Assembly: GCA_963205115.1 (NCBI GenBank)
Contig: CAUJHV010000049.1
Coordinates: 62,001-126,000 of the forward strand
Reading direction: 5' to 3'
DNA length: 64,000 nt
Source of the DNA: Pseudomonadota bacterium
GTDB lineage: Bacteria; Pseudomonadota; Gammaproteobacteria; Burkholderiales; Burkholderiaceae_C
Below, piece by piece: positions 32,989-43,600 of the stretch. The position numbers and the translations under genes were made by a program. Below the pieces are notes generated by a model. That model did not search any database, was not told the DNA's origin, and saw only the letters and a list, made by a program, of their open reading frames with translations. Position 1 is the first letter of the stretch. The number at the start of each line of letters is the position of its first letter.

Positions 32989-35343
32989 ATGAACGCACCC
33001 AACGCCAGGGCCGAGCTGGCCGCTGTCACCGGCCGCGCCCTGGGCGCCGAGCTGCCGCACGAATCCGCACGGCTGCATGTCACCGGCGAAGCGCAGTTCA
33101 CCGACGACATCCCCGAACTGCGCGGCACGCTGTATGCCGCGCTGGTGACCTCGCCCGTCGCGCACGGCGAGCTCATCGGCGAAGGCATCGACCGCGCTGC
33201 GCTGCTGGCCGAACACGGTGTCGTGGCGGTCTTCACCGCCAAGGACATCCCCGGCGAGAACAACTGCGGCCCCATCATCCACGACGACCCCTTCCTGGCC
33301 GCCGGCAAGGTGGAGTTCGTCGGCCAGGCCGTGGCCGTGGTGGTGGCGCGCGAGATGCTCTACGCCCGCGAAGCCGCCAAGAAGGCGCGCGTGCAGGTCA
33401 AGGAGCTGCCGGCGCTCATCACCATCGAGCAGGCGCTGGAAGCCGGGAGCTTCGTGATCCCGAGCAAGACCGTGACGCGCGGCGATGCGGCTGCGGCCAT
33501 CGCCGCCGCGCCGCGAAAGCTCAGCGGCCGCACGCGCACCGGTCAGCAGGAACAGTTCTACCTGGAAGGCCACATCACCTACGCCGTCCCGCGTGAAGAC
33601 GACCAGCTGACGCTGTATGTCTCGTCGCAGCACCCGGAGGGCAACCAGCGCGAGGCCGCCGCGGCGCTGAACCTCTCCACCAAGGATGTCGAGGTCATCT
33701 GCCGGCGCATGGGCGGCGGCTTCGGCGGCAAGGAAGGCAACGCCAGCATCTTCAGCCAGAGCGCGGCGCTCGCCGCCTTCAAGCTCAAGCGGCCCGTCAA
33801 GCTGCGCGTCAACCGTGACGACGACATGACGATCACGGGCAAGCGGCACGACTTCCGCATCGATTACGAGGTCGGCTTCGACGACACGGGCCGCATCCTG
33901 GGCCTGGACGTCACGCTGGCTTCGCGCTGCGGCTACAGCGTCGATTACTCCGGCCCGGTCAACGACCGCGCGGTGCTGCACATCGACAACTGCTACCACG
34001 TGCCGGCGCTGAAGGTCACCAGCCACCGCTGCAAGACGCATACGCAGTCCAGCACGGCCTTCCGCGGTTTCGGCGGGCCGCAGGGCATGTTCGGCGTCGA
34101 GACCGTGATCGACGCCATCGCGCGCGAGCTGGGCCTGGATGCGCTGGACGTGCGCCGGCGCAACCTCTATGCGGACCCGGCCCTCAGCGGCGACCCCGGC
34201 TCACTGACCACGCACTACGGCCAGACCATCGAGGACTTCGTCGCCGACCGCATCATCGACGAGCTCCAGGAGGAATCCGGCTACCGCGCGCGCCGCGCCG
34301 CCGTGAATGCCTTCAATGCCAAGAGCCGCTCGCGCAAGCGCGGCCTGGCGCTGACGCCGCTGAAATTCGGCATCAGCTTCACGGCCACGATGCTCAACCA
34401 GGGCGGGGCGCTGGTGAACGTCTTCAACGACGGCAGCATCAGCGTCAACCACGGCGGCACCGAGATGGGCCAGGGCCTGAACACCAAGATGGCCCAGGTG
34501 GCGGCCGATGGCTTGGGCGTGCCCGTGAGCTGGGTGCGCGTGACGGCCACCGATACGCAGAAGGTGCCCAACGCCAGCGCCACCGCCGCCAGCAGCGGCG
34601 CGGACATCAACGGCGCGGCGATCAATAACGCCTGTGATCAGCTGCGCGCGCGCCTGGCGCCCGTGGCTGCGGCGCGGCTGGGCTGCGCGCCCGAGGACGT
34701 GGTCTTCGGCGGCGGCGAGGCCCGCGGCGGCGGCCAGTCCATCGGCTGGAAGGACCTGGTCAAGCAGGCCTGGCTGGACCGCGTGGGCCTGTCGGTGGCG
34801 GGCTTCTACCGCACGCCCGAGATCGGCTACGACAACGTCAATCTGCAGGGCCGCGCGTTCTACTACTACTGCTACGGCGCGGCCGTCAGCGAGGTGGAGA
34901 TCGACACGCTCACCGGCGAGTGGTGGTTGCAGCGCGTGGACATCCTGCACGACGTGGGCCAGAGCATCAACCCGGCGCTGGACCGCGGCCAGGTCGAGGG
35001 CGCCTACATCCAGGGCATGGGCTGGCTGACCATGGAAGAGTGCATCTGGGACGCCAAGGGCAAGCTGCTCACGCACGGCCCCAGCACCTACAAGATCCCG
35101 GTGGCCAGCGATGTGCCGGCGGATTTCAACGTCCGCCTGTTCGACAACCGCAACATCAAGCCCACGCCGAACCGCAGCAAAGCCACGGGCGAGCCGCCGC
35201 TGATGCTGTCGCTGTCGGCCTTCTTCGCGCTGAAGGATGCCGTCAGCGCCGTGGGCGGCCACCGCGTGGCGGTGGCCCTGGACGCGCCGGCCACGCCGGA
35301 GCGCATCCTGCTGGCCTGCGAACGGGTGCGCCAGGCGGGCTGA
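32989..35343 (+). CDS. xdhB: Xanthine dehydrogenase molybdopterin-binding subunit
   Basis: A protein of 784 residues. It carries MGGGFGGKEGNASIF near residue 241, AFRGFGGPQGMF near residue 355 and the catalytic glutamate Glu735 in GEPPLML. It oxidises hypoxanthine and xanthine to urate at the molybdenum cofactor. The XdhC chaperone gene, which usually follows xdhB and is needed to insert sulfurated cofactor, is not here; the next gene is an unrelated histidine kinase 211 bases away. XdhC may lie elsewhere. Confidence 0.96.
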   Translation: MNAPNARAELAAVTGRALGAELPHESARLHVTGEAQFTDDIPELRGTLYAALVTSPVAHGELIGEGIDRAALLAEHGVVAVFTAKDIPGENNCGPIIHDDPFLAAGKVEFVGQAVAVVVAREMLYAREAAKKARVQVKELPALITIEQALEAGSFVIPSKTVTRGDAAAAIAAAPRKLSGRTRTGQQEQFYLEGHITYAVPREDDQLTLYVSSQHPEGNQREAAAALNLSTKDVEVICRRMGGGFGGKEGNASIFSQSAALAAFKLKRPVKLRVNRDDDMTITGKRHDFRIDYEVGFDDTGRILGLDVTLASRCGYSVDYSGPVNDRAVLHIDNCYHVPALKVTSHRCKTHTQSSTAFRGFGGPQGMFGVETVIDAIARELGLDALDVRRRNLYADPALSGDPGSLTTHYGQTIEDFVADRIIDELQEESGYRARRAAVNAFNAKSRSRKRGLALTPLKFGISFTATMLNQGGALVNVFNDGSISVNHGGTEMGQGLNTKMAQVAADGLGVPVSWVRVTATDTQKVPNASATAASSGADINGAAINNACDQLRARLAPVAAARLGCAPEDVVFGGGEARGGGQSIGWKDLVKQAWLDRVGLSVAGFYRTPEIGYDNVNLQGRAFYYYCYGAAVSEVEIDTLTGEWWLQRVDILHDVGQSINPALDRGQVEGAYIQGMGWLTMEECIWDAKGKLLTHGPSTYKIPVASDVPADFNVRLFDNRNIKPTPNRSKATGEPPLMLSLSAFFALKDAVSAVGGHRVAVALDAPATPERILLACERVRQAG

Positions 35344-35554
35344 GGTCCGGATCGGGCGGCGGCGCGGCCGCTGCGCCCGTGTGACGCCGGCGGCGCGGTC
35401 CGCCGGCGATCGACGGCAGCTTCCGGCGCCTCACGGCGCCCCGTATTGGTGCCCCAATGTGCCGCTCCTCCTGCGATTCGGCACGCGGCCGCTGCCTACA
35501 GTGCGATGACCAGGGCAGCAGGCGGCTCCACGCCGCTGCGGCCCGGGCGCGCCC

Positions 35555-38461
35555 ATGACCTCGCCAGCTTCCACCCCATCCTCCCCGCACACATTCGGTC
35601 AACCCGTGGCCCTGATCGGCGCCACCGGGACGCTCTGGGCCTTGGGCCTGACCTCGATCGCGCTGCTGGCGGTGTGGGTCGTCGAGTCCATGGCGGAAGT
35701 GATCCGCCCGCTGGACCGCTGGCTCTACCCGATGCTGTGGCTGGCGTGCACGGCCGGTGCGCTGGGCATCGGGCTGCGCAAGTTCTCGGTGGTCCTGGGC
35801 CAGCAGTTGATGGCGACCCTGGCCACGGCCTACTTCGTGGTGACGGTCGCGCACGATGCCTGGAGCGGACGCGGCACCCAGATCTACGACGCGGCCACGG
35901 CCGCCCCCTGGATGCTGGCGGCGCACTTCATGCTGTTCTTCGCCTTCGCGCCGGCCCGCGCGCTGACGGGCTCGGCGGTGCTGCTGGGCTGCGTCACGGT
36001 GATGATCCTGCAGCTGGATCCCGCCGATGCGCAGCAGCGCATGACCATGACCTTCCTGATCAATGCGGCGGTCTGCCAGATGCTGGGCGTGGGCCTGCTG
36101 TATGTCCTGAAGCGGCAGTTCTCGAGTGTGCTGCGTTCGGACACCTTGCCGGCCGCGGCTGACGGCGAGTGGCTGACCGTCAAGGACCTGCTGCACCACC
36201 GCGCCCGCGAACGCCAGCAGCTGGAGGACCGGGCCGAAGTGGCCGACGCTGCCCGGCGCGAGCACGAGCAGGAACTGCTGGCCATGCTGAAGGCGTTTCC
36301 GGGCTATGTCGCCCGCGTGGATGCCCAGGCACGGCTGTCGCTGGTCAACGAGCGCATGGCCCGGCTGCACGGGCTGACACCCGCGCAGCTGATGGGCCGA
36401 CCCGTCGCCGACGTGGTCGGCGCCGAGCGCTGGAAGGAAATCCGCGACAACCAGGACCGGGTGCTGGCCACCGGCGTGCCGTACACCTTCGAACGTGTCA
36501 TGCATGACGGTGAGGGCCACGAGCGGCACGTCCTGGCCACGCAGTTTGCGGTCATCGACGCCGATGGCAGGCCTTCGGCGGCCTTCTACCAGGTGGGGCT
36601 GGATGTCACCGAGATGCGCGAGGCGCAGCGCGCGCTGGAACGCAGCCGGGCGCAGTTCGATGCGCTGTTCGCCGCCCTGCCGCTGCCCACGCTGCTGAAG
36701 GACGCGGAAGGCCGCTACCTGCGCGTCAACGACGCCTACGCCGACCTGCTGGGCCAGCGGCCCGAGGACATCGTGGGCCGGTTCACGAAGGACCTTTTCG
36801 ACGCGGACTGCGCCGCGGTCCACGAGGCCTCTGACGCGGCGGCGCGTCACTCGCGTCAGGTGCAGCGCTACGCCGTGGTGCGGCCGCGGGCGGACGGCAC
36901 GAACATCGACCTGCTGATGAGCAAGGCCGCGGCCTTCATGCCTTCGGGCGAGTTCATCGGAACGGTCAGCAGTCTGTTCGACGTCACGGAAATGAACAAG
37001 GCCCAGCGCCTGATGTGCGAGGCGCGCGAGGCGGCCGAGGCCGCCAACGCTGCCAAGTCCGGTTTCCTGGCGACGATGAGCCACGAGGTGCGCACGCCGC
37101 TGAACGGCGTGATCGGCATGGCCGAGGTGCTGCTGCACAGCCCGCTGAGCTCGGAGCAGGCACACCACGTGAGCACGATCCGCGACAGCGCCCAGCGCCT
37201 GCTGCGCATCCTGGGCGACATCCTGGATTATTCGAAGCTCGAATCCGGCACGCTGGAATTGAACCTGGCGCCGGTGGACGTGCGCGCGCTGGTGGAAGAC
37301 GCGGTCCGCGCCATCGAGCCGGCCTCGCGCGACAAGGGTGTCCAGCTGCAGCTCACCGTGGATCCGGCGGTGCCGCCGCAGGTCATGGCCGATGAGTTCC
37401 GCCTGCGCCAGATCCTCAACAACCTGTTGTCGAATGCGGCGAAATTCAGCGCGCGCACCGACGGACAGGGTGCGATCGACGTCGAGTTGGTCGTCAGTAA
37501 TGCCTCGCGGGATCTGGCCTCAGGCAGCCCGGTGGGCCCGTGGTATGCCGGGTGGCACTCGAGCCGCAAGCAGCTGACGATCCACATCAGCGACAACGGC
37601 ATCGGCATGGACGCCGCCACGGCCCGGCGCGTGTTCGAGCCCTTCACCCAAGGCGACAGCTCCAAGACGCGCCGCTTCGGGGGCACAGGGCTGGGGCTGG
37701 CGCTGTCGCAGCGTCTGGCGCACCTGATGGGCGGACGCATCGCCGTGCGCAGCGAGCCCGGGCAGGGCTCGGTGTTCACGCTGGAGTTGCCGTTGCGCAT
37801 GTCGATGGCCGCCGCGCCCGAGCCCGCATCGGAGCTTCCCCGGGATGGCGTGCGCGAGGCGCGCGCCCTGGCGCCGGTGGCCGGCCCGGCGCTGCCACCG
37901 GCACCACCGCCCGCACAGACCGACAGTGCCGGGGTGGCCACCGATCCTGCAAGTCCCGCGGCCCTGTCGTCGACCCCAGCCGCCCGGGTGCCCCCGCGCC
38001 GCTACCTGATCCTGGTGGCGGAAGACGAACCCGTCAACCGCATGGTGCTCACCCGCCAGCTGGAGCTGTTGGGGCACGACGCGGAAGTGGCCAACGACGG
38101 CGAAGAAGCCCTGCGCCTGTGGCGCGCCCGCGGCCACCACGACCTGATATTGACCGATCTGCACATGCCCGGCATGGACGGCTACGCCCTGGCGCGCGCC
38201 ATCCGCGAGCCGGGCGCGCCGCGCTCGAATGTGCCGATCGTGGCGCTGACGGCCAATGCCATGCGCGGCGAGCCCGACAAGGCGCGCGCCAGCGGCATGA
38301 ACGAGTTCCTCACCAAGCCCATCCGCATGCACGAGTTGCAGTCGGCACTGGACCGCTGGCTGGCCGGCACGTTGTCGCCTGCCGATGCGGCCGCGGCGGC
38401 AGCAGGTCTGTCGGACGGCGCCTTTCCGGCGTCGCGCGACCCGGTCGACGTGTCGGCCTAG
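35555..38461 (+). CDS. Hybrid sensor histidine kinase with PAS domains and receiver
   Basis: A protein of 968 residues. Six membrane segments occupy about residues 17-190. A short coiled coil (HRARERQQLEDRAEVADA) leads to two PAS domains (about 245-365 and 370-495). HisKA has MSHEVRTPLNGVIG with phospho-acceptor His510. HATPase_c shows NNLLSNAAKF, DNGIGM and GGTGLGLALSQ. A Pro/Ala-rich linker follows, then a receiver domain with Asp868 in LTDLHMPGMDG. There is no HPt domain or partner response regulator nearby. The signal is unknown; the gene is separated from xdhB and ends convergently with the next gene. Confidence 0.92.
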   Translation: MTSPASTPSSPHTFGQPVALIGATGTLWALGLTSIALLAVWVVESMAEVIRPLDRWLYPMLWLACTAGALGIGLRKFSVVLGQQLMATLATAYFVVTVAHDAWSGRGTQIYDAATAAPWMLAAHFMLFFAFAPARALTGSAVLLGCVTVMILQLDPADAQQRMTMTFLINAAVCQMLGVGLLYVLKRQFSSVLRSDTLPAAADGEWLTVKDLLHHRARERQQLEDRAEVADAARREHEQELLAMLKAFPGYVARVDAQARLSLVNERMARLHGLTPAQLMGRPVADVVGAERWKEIRDNQDRVLATGVPYTFERVMHDGEGHERHVLATQFAVIDADGRPSAAFYQVGLDVTEMREAQRALERSRAQFDALFAALPLPTLLKDAEGRYLRVNDAYADLLGQRPEDIVGRFTKDLFDADCAAVHEASDAAARHSRQVQRYAVVRPRADGTNIDLLMSKAAAFMPSGEFIGTVSSLFDVTEMNKAQRLMCEAREAAEAANAAKSGFLATMSHEVRTPLNGVIGMAEVLLHSPLSSEQAHHVSTIRDSAQRLLRILGDILDYSKLESGTLELNLAPVDVRALVEDAVRAIEPASRDKGVQLQLTVDPAVPPQVMADEFRLRQILNNLLSNAAKFSARTDGQGAIDVELVVSNASRDLASGSPVGPWYAGWHSSRKQLTIHISDNGIGMDAATARRVFEPFTQGDSSKTRRFGGTGLGLALSQRLAHLMGGRIAVRSEPGQGSVFTLELPLRMSMAAAPEPASELPRDGVREARALAPVAGPALPPAPPPAQTDSAGVATDPASPAALSSTPAARVPPRRYLILVAEDEPVNRMVLTRQLELLGHDAEVANDGEEALRLWRARGHHDLILTDLHMPGMDGYALARAIREPGAPRSNVPIVALTANAMRGEPDKARASGMNEFLTKPIRMHELQSALDRWLAGTLSPADAAAAAAGLSDGAFPASRDPVDVSA

Positions 38462-38466
38462 CGCGG

Positions 38467-38490
38467 GCAGGCCGGCTCTGTCGGGCCTGC
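38467..38490. terminator. Hairpin between convergent genes
   Basis: A perfect 7-base stem (38467-38473 with 38484-38490) with a 10-base loop, starting six bases after the kinase stop and 21 bases before the end of the facing peptidase gene. There is no T-run; it may serve both directions. Confidence 0.4.
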
Positions 38491-38510
38491 AAGCCCGGCC
38501 CTGGGGACGC

Positions 38511-40547
38511 TCAGAGCACGCGGGCCGCCAGCTCGAAAGCGTCGAATCCGCCATCGCGCCCGCCCAGGCAGCCCGCCAGGAAGCGCTCGGTGATGCGGTA
38601 TTGCTGCAGCCGGTCCTGCCACCGCGGGAACCCGTGGCCGGCGCTGTCGAAGACATGGAGCTCCACGGATTTGCCCGCCTGGCGCAAGGCCTCGGCCATG
38701 CGCGTGGATTGGTCCAGACGCACGCGCGGGTCGTGGCGACCGTGCATCAGCAGTACGGGTGCGCGCACCTGGCCGGCGCGGAACAGCGGCGATTGCGCCT
38801 GCATGCGCTGGCGGTCCTGCGGGTCGGACGGGTCGCCCACGTGGTGGACCCACATGTAGCGGCCCAGCTCCCAATACGGCGGCGTGTTCTCGAGCAGGCT
38901 GACCAGATCCGACATGCCCACCACGCTGATGCCGCAGGCAAAGCGCTGCGGCGTGAAGCTCATGCCCACCAGCGCCGCATAGCCGCCGTAACTGGCGCCG
39001 GCGATGGCCACACGCTGCGGATCGGCGACGCCCTGGCGTACGACCTCGTCCAGCGCATCCAGCAGGTCGGTGTGCATGCGGCCGGCAAATTCGCCGCGGC
39101 CGGCTTCGGTGAAGCCACGCCCGTAGCCGGTGGAGCCCCGGTAGTTCACCTGCAGCACCGCGTAGCCGCGGTTGGCCAGGAAGGCCAGCAGTGGGTCGCC
39201 ACCCTGCAGCACGTCACGCGCCCAGGGTCCGCCGTGCACCAGCAGCACCGTGGGCAGCGCGCGAGGCGGCACGCCGGCCGGCAGCGTGAGGTAGGCCTGC
39301 AACGGCAGCCCGTCGCGCGCGCGCACGCTCAGTGGCTGCGTCTGGCCCAGCGGGCTCTGCGCGTGCAGCCGCGTGCGCGTGGCGTCGCCCAAGGCGGTGA
39401 CCTCGGCGCTGGAGCGGCGCAGCAGCAGCGTCTGGCCGCCATCGGGACGCGTGAGCTGCAGGACCCACCGGTCGTCGTCGTCGCTGCCGCCCAGAAACCG
39501 CAGGCGATCGACCGAGCCCGCGGGCTGCCACCGGCGCAGGACAGGTTCGAAGGACGGATCGAGCGCGCGCCAGACCTGGGCATCGGGTTCGAAGGACACG
39601 GCCAGCGGTGCATGGGTGCGGCGCGAAAACAGCACCTGCGAGACGTCCACGCGTGCGTCCTCGGCGACCACGTCTTCGCGCCCGCTGTCCAGGTGAAGCC
39701 GCACCAGCGCCAGCTTGTCGCGGCCGCGGTTCGACAGCGCCCAGGCCACGCCCTGGCCGGCCGGCACCCGCAGGGCCTGTACCCGGTCGAACAGACCCAC
39801 ACGGAAGACCTCGCGCCAGCCCTGGCTGGATGCAGCCGCATCGGCTGTGCCTGGGGCGGCGTCAGCAGAAGCGCCTCTCTGAGGCTCTGCCCGTTGTTCG
39901 TAGGCCCAATGGTCGTCGCGCCGCGTGCCGCGGCCGACCAGGCGGCCCCCGGTGTCGGTGACCCACTGCGCCACGTCGCCCGGATTGCGCGCGACCAGCC
40001 GCAGTTCACCCGTCGCCTGATGCCAGCGGTACAGGTCGAAGACCTTGGCGTCGCGGCGGTTGCTCTCGATCAGCAGGTCGCCGCTGCCGGGAATCGTGGC
40101 GTGCACGAAAGACTTGGCGCCGGGGAAGGGCGTGAGGTCGCGCAGGTGCAGCGACGGCTGCGTGCTGTCCAGCTCGATGACATGCGTGTTTTCGTCGCCG
40201 CGCCGGTCCTGGTGCAGCAGGATGTGGCGGCTGTCCGCGGCCCATTGCGCCAGTCCGGGCACGCTCCAGCTGCGCTCGCCGCCGCTGTCCAGATCGCGCA
40301 CGAACAGGCCCACGCCCAGTCCGCGTCGTGCCTGCCACAACAGGCGGCGCCCATCGGGCGAAATCTGATGGCCGCCGCTGGCGTCCCAGTCCGCCACGAA
40401 GGCACGCACCGGCGCCAGGGGCGGCAGGCCCGTCGGACTGTGTGCCTGTGCGCGCAGGGCGGGGTGGGTGGGTGCCGACGCGCAACCGCCCAGCGCCAGG
40501 GCGCACACGAGCGCCCAGGCGGCGAAGGCGGCACGCGGCGCCGACAT
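38511..40547 (-). CDS. S9-family (prolyl oligopeptidase-type) peptidase, lipoprotein
   Basis: A protein of 678 residues from ATG 40547. A lipoprotein signal peptide ends at LALGGC. A seven-bladed-propeller-like region follows to about residue 410, with a Pro/Ala-rich insert, then an alpha/beta-hydrolase domain: HGGPWARDVLQ, nucleophile GASYGGYA, acid HGRHDPRV and His in DSAGHGF. It probably cleaves short peptides in the periplasm. An alternative start at 40607 overlaps the efflux-pump stop by one base and would add 20 residues. It is probably the last gene of the unit read from the efflux genes. Confidence 0.87.
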   Translation of the reverse strand: MSAPRAAFAAWALVCALALGGCASAPTHPALRAQAHSPTGLPPLAPVRAFVADWDASGGHQISPDGRRLLWQARRGLGVGLFVRDLDSGGERSWSVPGLAQWAADSRHILLHQDRRGDENTHVIELDSTQPSLHLRDLTPFPGAKSFVHATIPGSGDLLIESNRRDAKVFDLYRWHQATGELRLVARNPGDVAQWVTDTGGRLVGRGTRRDDHWAYEQRAEPQRGASADAAPGTADAAASSQGWREVFRVGLFDRVQALRVPAGQGVAWALSNRGRDKLALVRLHLDSGREDVVAEDARVDVSQVLFSRRTHAPLAVSFEPDAQVWRALDPSFEPVLRRWQPAGSVDRLRFLGGSDDDDRWVLQLTRPDGGQTLLLRRSSAEVTALGDATRTRLHAQSPLGQTQPLSVRARDGLPLQAYLTLPAGVPPRALPTVLLVHGGPWARDVLQGGDPLLAFLANRGYAVLQVNYRGSTGYGRGFTEAGRGEFAGRMHTDLLDALDEVVRQGVADPQRVAIAGASYGGYAALVGMSFTPQRFACGISVVGMSDLVSLLENTPPYWELGRYMWVHHVGDPSDPQDRQRMQAQSPLFRAGQVRAPVLLMHGRHDPRVRLDQSTRMAEALRQAGKSVELHVFDSAGHGFPRWQDRLQQYRITERFLAGCLGGRDGGFDAFELAARVL

Positions 40548-40606
40548 GGCGTGCCGTGCCCACGATGCCGCCTGCGCAGGCGCGGCCCGCATCCACGCTC
40601 CGCGCA

Positions 40607-43600
40607 TCAGCCGGCTCGTCCGTGGCGCAGGCGCCGCGCGCCGCGCCACAGCGCGCGCAGGCCGGTGAGCGTCAGCAGCGCCTCGACGAAGGTCGCCACG
40701 AAGGCCCACACCGCATTGCCGTGTGCATCGCGCCGCTGGAACTTGGCCACCATGCGCTCGCGCGAGACCTCGATGCTGTCGTAGAAGCTCGGGATCACCA
40801 GCAGCGTCAGCAGCGTGCCGGTGATGACGCCGCCGATGATGGCCACGGCCATGGGCCGGTAGAACTCGCCGCCTTCGCCCACGCCGATGGCCATGGGCAT
40901 CATGCCGGCGATCAGCGCGAAACTGGTCATCAGGATGGGCCGCAGGCGCTTCTTGCCGGCCGCCATCAGCGCCTCTTCGCGGTCCATGCCCTCGGCTTCC
41001 ATGACCCGCGCGGCGTCCAGCAGCAGGATGGCGTTCTTGGCCACCAGGCCCATCAGCATGATCACGCCGATGAAGCTCATCAGGTTGAGCGTGCTGCGCG
41101 TGAGCACCAGGGCCAGCACCACGCCGATCAGGCTGAGCGGCAGGCTCAGCATCACGCCCACCGGCGCGCTGAAGCTGCCGAACTGCATCACCAGGATCAG
41201 GTACATCAGCGCGATGCCGGAGACCAGCGCGATGCTCATCTCGCGGAAGACCTCTTCCTGGTCGCGCGAGGCGCCGTCGAGCTCCAGGCCGTAGCCGGGC
41301 GGGAAGGGCATGGCCCGCGCGAGCTTCAGCGCGTCGGCCGTCACCTCGCCCGAGGCGCGGCCCTGCACATTGGCCGCCACGCTGATCGTGCGCTTGCCAT
41401 TGACGTGCTGGATGCGCGAGGGGCCCTTGCCCATGGTGATGGTGGCGATCTGGTCCAGCGGCACCATGCGGTTGCTGCCGGCCACCGTGATGGGCAGCTG
41501 CTCGATGTGCGCGGCGGAGATGCGGTCGTCCGGGTGCAGGCGCACGGACACGTCGCGCGTCTCGCCCGTGGGGTCGACCCAGTCGCCGGCCTCGACGCCG
41601 GCGAAGGCCACGCGCAGCGCCTGTGCCGCGTCGCCCACCGAGATGCCCAGCGAGTTGGCCAGGCTGCGCTGCAGCTCGATGCGCAGTTCGTCCTGCGGGT
41701 CGCGCTCCGACAGGCCCACGTCGACGGCGCCCGGCACCTCACGCAGCTTGGTCATGAAGGCCTGGGTGATGTCCATCAGCGTGCGCGAATCGGGGCCGTT
41801 GAAGCGGATCTGCACCGGTTTCTGCGCGCCGTTGTTGAGATCGTCCAGCACCACGTATTCCGCGCCGACCAGGCGTGTGGTGAGCGCGCGCAGATCGGCG
41901 GCGATCTGCGCGGCCGTGCGCTTGCGCGTGGTGCTGACGCCGATATCGACGAAGACACGGCCGCCGCCCGGGTTGACGAAGCTGTTGGTGGCGCGTGTCT
42001 CGGCGATCGTGCGTGCCAGCGTGGCGGCGGCCTCCACCTTCAGCCGCGTCTGCGCGAGGCTGGCACTGGCTGGCGTGCGCACGTCCACCATCAGCGTATT
42101 GCCGTCGGTGGCGGGCAGGAAGCTGGTGCCACCGAACTGGGCCTGCAGCGCCAACGCGCCGACCAGGCTGCCCACCGCGAAGACGGCCATCCAGCGCCGG
42201 TGGTGCAAGGCCCAGGCGATCACGCGCCCGTAGCGATCGGCCAGGCGGTCGAAGGCCACGTTGAAGCGCTGCAGCTGACGGCTCAGGCCATGTTTGGGCG
42301 CGGTGTGGTGCCCCGGCGGGTCGCCCCAGTAGGCCGACAGCATGGGGTCCAGCGTGAAGCTGATGAACAGGCTCACGAGCACCGAGGTGACGACGGTCAG
42401 CCCGAAGGGCCGGAACCACTCGCCGGAGATGCCGGGCATGAAGGCCACGGGCACGAAGACCGCGACGATGGAGAAGGTGGTCGCGGCCACGGCCAGGCCG
42501 ATCTCGGCCGTGCCCATGCGCGCGGCGGTGCGGCGGTCGGCGCCGCGCTCCATGTGCCGCACGATGTTCTCGCGCACCACGATGGCGTCGTCGATGAGCA
42601 CGCCGATGGCCAGCGCCAGGCCCAGCAGGCTCATGAAGTTGAGCGTGAAGCCACACAGCCACACAGCGATGAACGAGGCCACCACCGAGGTCGGCAGCGA
42701 CAGTGCCGTGATCAGCGTGGAGCGCCAGGAATTGAGGAACACGTAGACCACGAAGATCGTCAGGCCCGCGCCGAAGACCAGCGCGTGCACGACGTTGTTC
42801 AGGCTGTTCTGCGCCTCCGTGCCGCCGTCGCGCGTGACCTCCAGCGTCGTGCCGGCCGGCAGCTCCTTCTGCACGGTCTTGACCAGGTCTCGCACGGCGT
42901 TGCCCACCGTCACCGTGCTGGCGTCCGGCGTGCGCGTGACCGACAGGCCGACGTTGGGATGGCCGTTGCGCAGCGAGACGCTGCCCAGCTCGGCAAAGCC
43001 GTCGCGCACCTCGGCCACTTGCGCCAGGCGCACCATCTGGTCGCCGCGCCGCTTCACGACGATGTCGCCGAAGGCCTGCGCGTCCTCCATGCGGCCGATC
43101 AGCCGGATGCTCTGGTCTTCCTGGGTGCCGCGCACCTTGCCCACGGGCGCAGAGGCGTTCTGCGCGCGCAGCGCGGCCACGACCTCGGTGACCGAGACCT
43201 CCTGCGCACGCAGCTTTTCCGCGCGCAGCAGCACCGAGAGCTCGCGGCGCAGCGCGCCGTTGACGGTGACCGTGGCCACGCCGGGCAGGGCGCGCAGGCG
43301 GTCGGCCAGCTGGTCCTCGGCCAGGCGCGAGACGGCCGCGTGCGACAGCGTCGACGACGACAGCGCCATCTGCATGATGGGCTGCGCGTTCGGGTCCACG
43401 CGCAGCAGCACGGGCTCGCGCATCTCCACCGGCAGCTTGAATCGCACCGAGCCGATCGCATTGCGTGCCTCGTCGGAGGCCACCACCATGTTCTTGCCGA
43501 AGTGGAAGATCATGACGATCTGGGCCTGGCCCTCGTCGGCGGTGGAGCGCACCTGGTCGATGCCCGGGATGCCTTGCAGGGCCTTCTCGATGCGGTTGAT

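Noticed and set aside
31474..34041. An 855-codon open frame on the minus strand
   Set aside because: It is antisense to xdhA and xdhB, which have complete catalytic motifs; the composition is that of a shadow frame.
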